Positions 7,147-12,167 of a stretch of 12,167 nt of DNA are shown here, one piece after another. Each line of letters begins with the position of its first letter. Position 1 is the stretch's first letter. The position numbers and the translations under genes were made by a program. Origin of the DNA: Thalassiosira profunda (lineage: Eukaryota; Bacillariophyta; Thalassiosirophyceae; Thalassiosirales; Thalassiosiraceae); contig JALLAP010004175.1 in assembly GCA_036939355.1 (NCBI GenBank), forward strand, positions 1-12,167, in the 5' to 3' direction. Below the pieces are notes generated by a model that saw nothing but the letters and a program-made list of their open reading frames with translations, was not told the origin of the DNA and made no database searches.

Positions 7147-9655
7147 TCATTCAGTTCTATCAAACACTGTCTTCAAGCTCAGGGCTATGAACAGTGCGTA
7201 CAAAGTGAAGAGAGCAAAGCTGTATCGGTATGGAAGCGTCCCTTTGAACAAGATCCCACAGATTACGATCAGCAGACAGTTGAGTATGATGCACGCGAAT
7301 CCAATGCGGATGGCTGGGGTCAATGAGAGCGGGCTGACGACGTTTCTTTGAAGCTCGTACTGCAAATACAAGAAGCCTATTCCACTCCCAATGAGTAGAT
7401 TGAATGCCGGGCCGGCAAAGCACCCGGTCGTGGCCATATCTGGCATGCCTTTTCTGGCCATCGCAAGATTGGCCGACAAGTCGCCCATGCTGTTACCCCA
7501 AGCCAAAACAGTGATGCCCAGTATGGATGCCGGAATCCGGCTAATAGTGCCCAGAACCTGTAGTAAGCTGACGAGCAAATCGGCGATTGTGTCTATCCAC
7601 GTAGCGGCAATGAAGAATCCGTAGAGAGATATCGGGACCTAGTGAAGCACACGCAAGTGATTAGACGAGCACGCGAGGATCGAAAGATTGTGTGCTACAA
7701 GAGTAAACTCACTGAGACAATCTGGGGCAACGTTTCGTCATCTGCGTATCGAAGTATCAGCAATGCAGCGACGAGAGAGATAAAACAGTATGCCGCAGCT
7801 GGAAGCGCGACGGAGCTAATGTACCATATCATCCAATAAGGAGACAGAGCCATCGACAAGGCCTTTTGCGTCGCAATTTGTGAGATGACTTGTAACGATG
7901 TTGACGATACGCTCCAGAGAACGCAGCACTCACCAAGATCTGCCTGCAGTAGTGTTCCTCTACAGGCACAGGGACAGTCACTGTCCTCATCGCCACAAAC
8001 GGTAGCTCGAAGAATAGAGCCACCTTCTCCAGAAGAGATGTCTCGTCGTCTCGAAAGCAATTTGTCAGAAAGTTATGAAACCGAAATGCCGGCTCTTCGT
8101 ACGCATCCCTGAACAAGCCGAGTGACCAGGTGCGTTCTCCAGCGGCCACCGACAGTTCTTCTGGCTCCTCCGGAACCGACGCAAGGGCCAGTCGTGTTGT
8201 TGGTTGCACCACTCCATCCCCCGACGCCTCATCGGAAGATGATGGGTGTATACCGGGATGCACGTCGTGTATCACGGTAGTGATGGCCTCCCATTCGTCT
8301 GAGCTATCGCCGCTGTCGCCAGAGCTCGTCGTTCTTGAACTGAGATACTTCACGCTCTTTGGATCATAGTTGCTCATCATCATCGCTAAACGATCTGTCG
8401 CCGAGAGGCGGGGGTGACGAGGGATGTGGTCGCCCGACAATGTGGTGATTTGGTCTGCTGCATTTTCCGCGTCTTCGTCGTCGTCGTCACCCCTACCCAG
8501 CGAGTCATTCTCCAACTGCTCGTATGGTTCCATGCCATCGCCCAAGAGCGGCGTGATTTCGTTCAGGGCAACGCCATCCCCCAATTGTTGCCGCAAGCTC
8601 ACTCTCAAACTCTCCCTCCGCTTCTTTCCCTCCAAATGCAACCTTGGGAGCGTCACCTTCCGATGATACATGTCTGCACAGAAGACAATTGTCACATATG
8701 CCAAGTAGATGCCCAGGAACAGTTGGGCATCTCTTGCCATGATTCTTCCCGCTTCAAGCGTGTACCACACAAAGCAGACAGAGAGCGCGTACATCGTTAC
8801 GTCGCGCAGGAACGCCCACCGACAAGGTATTCCGGAGCAGGATTGTATCAATAGACCGCAAACGATCGTCCCCACGAACATTCCACCTCCAGTGAGAGAA
8901 CCGAACGCCATCCTCCACCCCTGGTGCACGCGTTTGCCGCCTTTCACCGCTCCCTGGGTGGCGCTCGCTTCGTTCCAAAGCAGGATGGCATTCACCGTAG
9001 AGCCCAAATCCGGACTACCGTTGCCCAGTGCTAGCAATGTCGCCCCGGCAAATCTTGGAGGCAATCCCAACTCGAACGAGAAGGATTCCAGGGCCGGTGA
9101 AAAGTAGCTGTCGGCCGTGGTGGCAAGCAGCCGAAACAGCAGAAGGAGATAGAACAGCAGGAGGGGCGGGAGCAGCGCGTAGATGAAGATTGATCCCAAA
9201 ATGAAGTGTTGCCGGTTTGCTGTGTCGACTCCGTGGCACAGTATCAGCGGCAGGAAGGTCCGAGACGGATAATCGCCCTCGCAGTTTCGTGCATATTGAC
9301 AGAGTCTCCTGCTGTAGGAGCCATCGTTCAGCTCGTCCTCGGCAGTAGATTGCTGCAAAGAGTTGGATTCTGACGTTGTCTGCTTTTTGACGTGGAGGAA
9401 GATATTCCCACAGGTCACATCTTCCATATCAGAGGGGCCGCCAGCTTCTTGTGCCCTCCTTCTTTGTCTTTGGGGGTTCGTTTCCATTGGATAGCTAGTC
9501 GGCACTGCGCCGAATCCACCGTGATAGCTGGTTTGGCACAGCGCAGCTAATACAGCCAGCGACAGCACGCTCCCGACGCAGCCATAGAGTGCAAATTTAG
9601 ATACAAACGGATCCTTCATCGGAGAGCTTCTGCTCCTCGCAGCGTGCTTGCGCAT
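7147..9655 (-). CDS. Cation/calcium exchanger of the CCX/NCLX (NCKX6-like) family, three exons
   Basis: The exons are 9655-7934, 7862-7713 and 7638-7147, all joined in phase 0, giving 787 residues. I chose the ATG at 9655; the frame extends upstream to 9679 only from GTG. A hydrophobic N-terminal segment (about 21-41) precedes a lumenal or extracellular region, then membrane segments. The alpha-1 repeat has AGATLLALGNGSPDLGST (about 203-220). A long acidic loop (GRGDDDDEDAEN, many Ser) spans about 330-555. The alpha-2 repeat in exon 3 has VLAWGNSMGD and GCFAGPAFN (about 668-704). These paired GN-SPD / GNS-GD motifs are the cation-coordinating signature of the CaCA superfamily, and GCFAGP-FN points to the CCX branch. 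It exchanges Ca2+ or other cations for Na+, K+ or H+ across an internal or plasma membrane; direction and ions are not deducible. The loop may be regulatory. Confidence 0.92.
7639..7712 (-). other. Exchanger intron 2 (74 nt)
   Basis: The minus-strand donor GTGAGT begins at 7712 and the acceptor TTCACTAG ends at 7639. Reading through meets an in-frame TAG after five codons. Splicing leads directly into the membrane segment before the alpha-2 repeat. Confidence 0.88.
7863..7933 (-). other. Exchanger intron 1 (71 nt)
   Basis: The minus-strand donor GTGAGT begins at 7933 and the acceptor AAAAG ends at 7863. Both flanks are phase 0. The length is not a multiple of three, and reading through leads away from the conserved second half. 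Confidence 0.85.
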
Positions 9656-10213
9656 GATTTGTATCCGCGCGTGAAGCACACTGAGATATTATTTGATGGG
9701 TGATGAAGGATATCGTGCAAATGTATTTGCCGCATAGACGTGCTCCCCTGCTGGACGCCGCTTGAGACGGCCGCTCCTATTGGCAGGTGCTACACTTCGA
9801 AGCCTCCCCCGCCATGGTGTCGGGGCCTGAGGCCTCAGAGGCTGAGAGCGAGTTGAGTAGCAGGTAGCCGGAGGGGGACAAAAGATCTGTATAAATCCGC
9901 CATTCTACAACCCAGAGCAGAGCTTCTAATGTAATATTCGTATCGTAGATCACTATCCCTGTGTTATGCGGAGCCTCTGATTAACCAAGCTCATCAGCTG
10001 TCGCGTGCATTTCCACTCTCCACTCCCCTCAGCTCTCAGCTCTCCTTACCTCGGCCAAGCTGCCGCTCTCAGCTGCGCGAGCCAAGGGCCGCGGCCAAGG
10101 AGAGCACAACAACAACGACTCCTCCTTTCCCGCGTTGATTATTGCAAACTCCTGTCTACTAGATAGCCCCCCTCGCCGACATTGCATTGGACGCAGTTTG
10201 GTGCACAAATAAG
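9656..10213. promoter_or_regulatory. Divergent promoter region between the exchanger and RING-ankyrin genes
   Basis: These 558 bp contain no supported gene. On the minus strand a CCAAT (GCCAATAGG, 9776-9784) lies about 120 bp upstream of the exchanger ATG. On the plus strand TATAAA is at 9890-9895, about 320 bp before the RING gene ATG. There are perfect palindromes CTGAGGCCTCAG (9827-9838) and GGCCGCGGCC (10087-10096). At about 10030-10100, CTCTCAGCT and GCCAAG each recur. These are sequence observations; any binding factor is unknown. Confidence 0.5.
9890..9895 (+). promoter_or_regulatory. TATAAA element upstream of the RING-ankyrin gene
   Basis: This is an exact TATAAA in a GC-rich context. 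It would place a transcription start near 9920 and imply a 5' UTR of about 290 nt for the RING gene, or else a separate transcript. It could also be coincidental. Confidence 0.35.
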
Positions 10214-11424
10214 ATGGAGCAATCGGAAAATGACGAATGTGGCATCTGCTTGGATGCGCTCACAAATCCGGTGGCGTTGCCTTGTGGACATGCATTTTGT
10301 TCAAAGTGCTTGGATAGCTGGAGACCGAAACAAGGCGTGATTTTCACGACGCTCAAAGAGAATGAGCCCTGGGATGGAGACAGCTCGCCTGCGAGGATAG
10401 AAAGTGCCCTCTTTGCCGAGAAAAGATTCCCCCCACCAAAGAGATGTTCGCTCTACTGAAATGCATGCGAGAAGAGAAGATTGATTGTGAGGCGAAGGGT
10501 GACTTTTCATCTGAGAACTATCTCATGTCCAAGCAAGTAGTAGAAGAATTGGAGCGTGAAATCGGGGACGCAACAGAGACGATCGACTATTCTGACAAGA
10601 ATCACACGGCGCTCCCTGATCACATCTCCAAAGCGGCATATCGAGGGGATACACAAAAAGTTCTTGCCTGGCTCGGTCCGCTTCCGGTTGACAAAGAGAG
10701 GATCAACGCTAAGGACACGATGAGTGGGCTTTCGCTAGTGTGTTTAGCAACGTGGCGCGGAAATTCCGAGCTGCTGAGCATTTTATTACAACTTGGTGCA
10801 GATGTAAACTCTCCAGATGCCGCCGGGGGGACACCACTGGGGACTATCGGCAAAAACCTTGGATGTTACGCACAGGCGAGACTTTTGCTAGAATGGGGCG
10901 CTGATATTGACACTGATCAATTCTTCCACTCACACGATGATTTCATCGGGAGTTTGCTTGGACAAGGCAACACCAAATTGGCGACTCTTATGAAATCGGA
11001 GTTTGGAGGAAGGCGGTGCGAAATCATCAACTTGCACAACCGTCTAGATCTGGTAGGAAAGACTTGCGTGGTGGAGAAGTATCTGCCGGACAGAGACAGA
11101 TACAAAGTGATCTTCGAACGATCACAAGAAGCTGGACTTGTGCGCCCAGAGAATCTAAAGCGCCGGGACCGGACTCCTGACGATTGCGGATACTACATTG
11201 AGTACAAAAATGGGAGGAACGAGCGTCGAGACTTCGCCTCGAAAGAAGAATGCCAAGCATTTAGAGCATCGTTGGCGAAAAGGGACGGTGAAGCAGTGGC
11301 CCGATCTGAGCAAGCTGCGGCGTCTCTACTTGCTGATCTGAACCTGGAGGATTCGCCTGCGGGTTCAGAAAAGAAGGGCAAAGCCCGGAAGAAGAAGGGC
11401 AAGAAGAAGGGGAGGAAAAAGTAG
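10214..11424 (+). CDS. RING-finger and ankyrin-repeat protein with SH3-like segment and lysine-rich tail, two exons
   Basis: The exons are 10214-10336 and 10396-11424, giving 383 residues. Splicing completes a C3HC4 RING: C9-x2-C12-x11-C24-x-H26-x2-C29-x2-C32-x12-C45-x2-C48 (ending CPLCREK). Neither exon has a whole RING alone, which strongly supports the intron. Ankyrin repeats lie at about 116-214 (LLSILLQLGADVN, ARLLLEWGADID). About 260-298 (LVGKTCVVEKY to VRPENL) resembles the SH3-like segment that often follows ankyrin repeats in protist proteins. The tail at 367-383 is almost all Lys, Arg and Gly. By family it is probably an E3 ubiquitin ligase, with ankyrin repeats choosing the substrate; the tail may bind nucleic acid or direct it to the nucleus. 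The start ATG is the first in frame; upstream only TTG codons extend it. Confidence 0.88.
10337..10395 (+). other. Intron within the RING finger (59 nt, or 47 nt with an alternative acceptor)
   Basis: The donor is GTGATT at 10337. The acceptor GAG ends at 10395. A CAG ending at 10383 keeps the same phase and would insert four residues (LACE) between zinc ligands six and seven. Both give a legal RING spacing. Reading through shifts the frame and loses the last two Cys. Confidence 0.75.
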
Positions 11425-11454
11425 TGCCGAGTACAACGTAGCCTGCACAGTGGT

Positions 11455-11460
11455 TTTATT
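11455..11460 (-). terminator. AATAAA poly(A) signal for the right-edge minus-strand gene
   Basis: TTTATT on the plus strand reads AATAAA on the minus strand, 72 nt beyond the stop codon of the gene ending at 11533. The match is exact and the distance is reasonable. The transcript would end in or near the RING gene's 3' end. Confidence 0.5.
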
Positions 11461-11532
11461 TGCATCAACCTCCCCCATCGAAGTTTGGCCGAAGTGCTCA
11501 CATCACATGTGATCCTCCAATCGTCGCCCCCT

Positions 11533-12167
11533 CTACACCAACCCCACACTCCGCCCCTTCCAGAACAGCTTCCGTCCCTTCGCCCAGCTCGGATCGACCA
11601 ACCCCGGCCCCAATGGCAAATGCACGTTCGACAATCCCAGCGGTATCGCCTCGTCCCTCGGCACGCTCGCGGCATTCGGTCCACTTGCACTCGCCGCCGC
11701 CAGCGTTCGCCCCTTGGGATACAGCGTCACCGTCGCCCGGGATTTGGACACCATGCCCAACGGATTCACGTGGCCGGATTGAATGGGCACCCTGTAAACC
11801 AGGCTCGGAGGGGGACCGGCCCTCCCCAATATCTTCGCCGCGCCCTTCGTCTTGGGCAGCAATACCTCCAATTCGACGTACTTGCCGTACACGCGCTTGA
11901 GGCAATCCTCGTACGAATCCTCCAGGACGTTGCGGCCAATTTCCTTCTTGACTTCCCGTCCCTTTTGATTGACCTCGTCGTACGTCATGCTCGTGTCGGC
12001 GTCGGGGTTGGAGCACGTCCACACTGCCCGCACCGGGACTGCCTTGGCTTTGCTCCGAACGGGATCGCCCAGGAACGCCGTGGTCCGCATCCAATTGTTC
12101 CTCTTCCCTCCTGCGAGGGTCTTGCTCCGGAACGTCACGTGCAGTGGCATATTTTTCATTTCTTTCG
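11533..12167 (-). CDS. Unrecognised protein, possibly 5'-truncated by the window edge
   Basis: A frame of 208 codons runs from an ATG at 12159 (a second ATG is at 12150) to a TAG at 11533. The frame stays open to the right edge, so the true start or an upstream exon may lie outside. The coding case rests on length, GC-rich codon use in this frame, and plausible secondary structure: a helix (NQKGREVKKEIGRNVLEDSY) followed by strand-like VELEVLLPKT. The C-terminal half is rich in Pro, Gly, Ala and basic residues and ends FWKGRSVGLV. No membrane segment, zinc motif or catalytic signature was seen, and I do not recognise the family. It is tail-to-tail with the RING gene, 108 bp apart. Confidence 0.65.
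   Translation of the reverse strand, partial: KEMKNMPLHVTFRSKTLAGGKRNNWMRTTAFLGDPVRSKAKAVPVRAVWTCSNPDADTSMTYDEVNQKGREVKKEIGRNVLEDSYEDCLKRVYGKYVELEVLLPKTKGAAKILGRAGPPPSLVYRVPIQSGHVNPLGMVSKSRATVTLYPKGRTLAAASASGPNAASVPRDEAIPLGLSNVHLPLGPGLVDPSWAKGRKLFWKGRSVGLV

Noticed and set aside
9656..9679. Exchanger start eight codons upstream
   Set aside because: That start would be GTG; the ATG at 9655 is the first standard start for a eukaryotic mRNA.
9930..9985. Possible snRNA: GTATCGTAG resembles a short piece of U4 snRNA
   Set aside because: Only about nine bases match, and the following sequence lacks the rest of U4, so it is probably chance.
10020..10100. tRNA-like gene in the GC-rich part of the divergent promoter
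   Set aside because: No acceptor stem, T-loop (GTTCRANNC) or anticodon arm could be laid out. The sequence is simple CTCTC/AGCT and GGCC repetition.

Overview
The window looks like nuclear DNA of a microbial eukaryote. Several genes are interrupted by short GT-AG introns of 59-90 nt. There are no Shine-Dalgarno-led operons, and the protein families are eukaryotic: RING plus ankyrin, a CCX-type cation/calcium exchanger, and PDZ plus WRKY19-like zinc fingers. Compact intergenic gaps, GC-rich coding sequence and this mix of domains fit a unicellular alga or other stramenopile-like protist. I cannot fix the lineage from sequence alone.

Layout, left to right. (1) Position 1-1705, plus: the 3' two thirds or more of glutamine:fructose-6-phosphate aminotransferase (GFAT), three exons visible, 5' end outside the window. 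(2) About 1848-2732, minus: a coiled-coil-type gene that cannot be read in one frame. At least six +1/-1 switches are needed, while the neighbours are clean. (3) 3184-5604, plus: a single-exon 806-residue protein with an acidic/NLS N-terminus, an unrecognised middle domain, a PDZ domain, two sets of Cys/His zinc motifs, and a recently duplicated 31-35-residue tandem repeat. (4) 5950-7122, plus: a membrane-anchored short-chain dehydrogenase/reductase. (5) 7147-9655, minus: a three-exon CCX/NCLX-type exchanger. (6) 10214-11424, plus: a two-exon RING-finger/ankyrin protein with a lysine tail. (7) 11533 to the right edge, minus: an unrecognised protein, possibly cut by the window end.

Apart from the tandem PDZ-protein and SDR genes, the genes alternate in strand. 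That gives three tail-to-tail pairs with very short gaps (142, 24 and 108 bp) and two head-to-head pairs sharing promoter regions (about 450 and 560 bp). There is no sign of a pathway cluster: the genes serve amino-sugar synthesis, redox metabolism, ion transport and probably ubiquitin-linked signalling.

No rRNA, tRNA, transposon, CRISPR array or viral gene was found. The strongest points for a second look are the multiply frame-broken minus-strand gene, the unusual PDZ/zinc/UIM-like-repeat protein, a G-box palindrome with three CGTCACG copies between them, and a strong hairpin directly after the GFAT stop codon.
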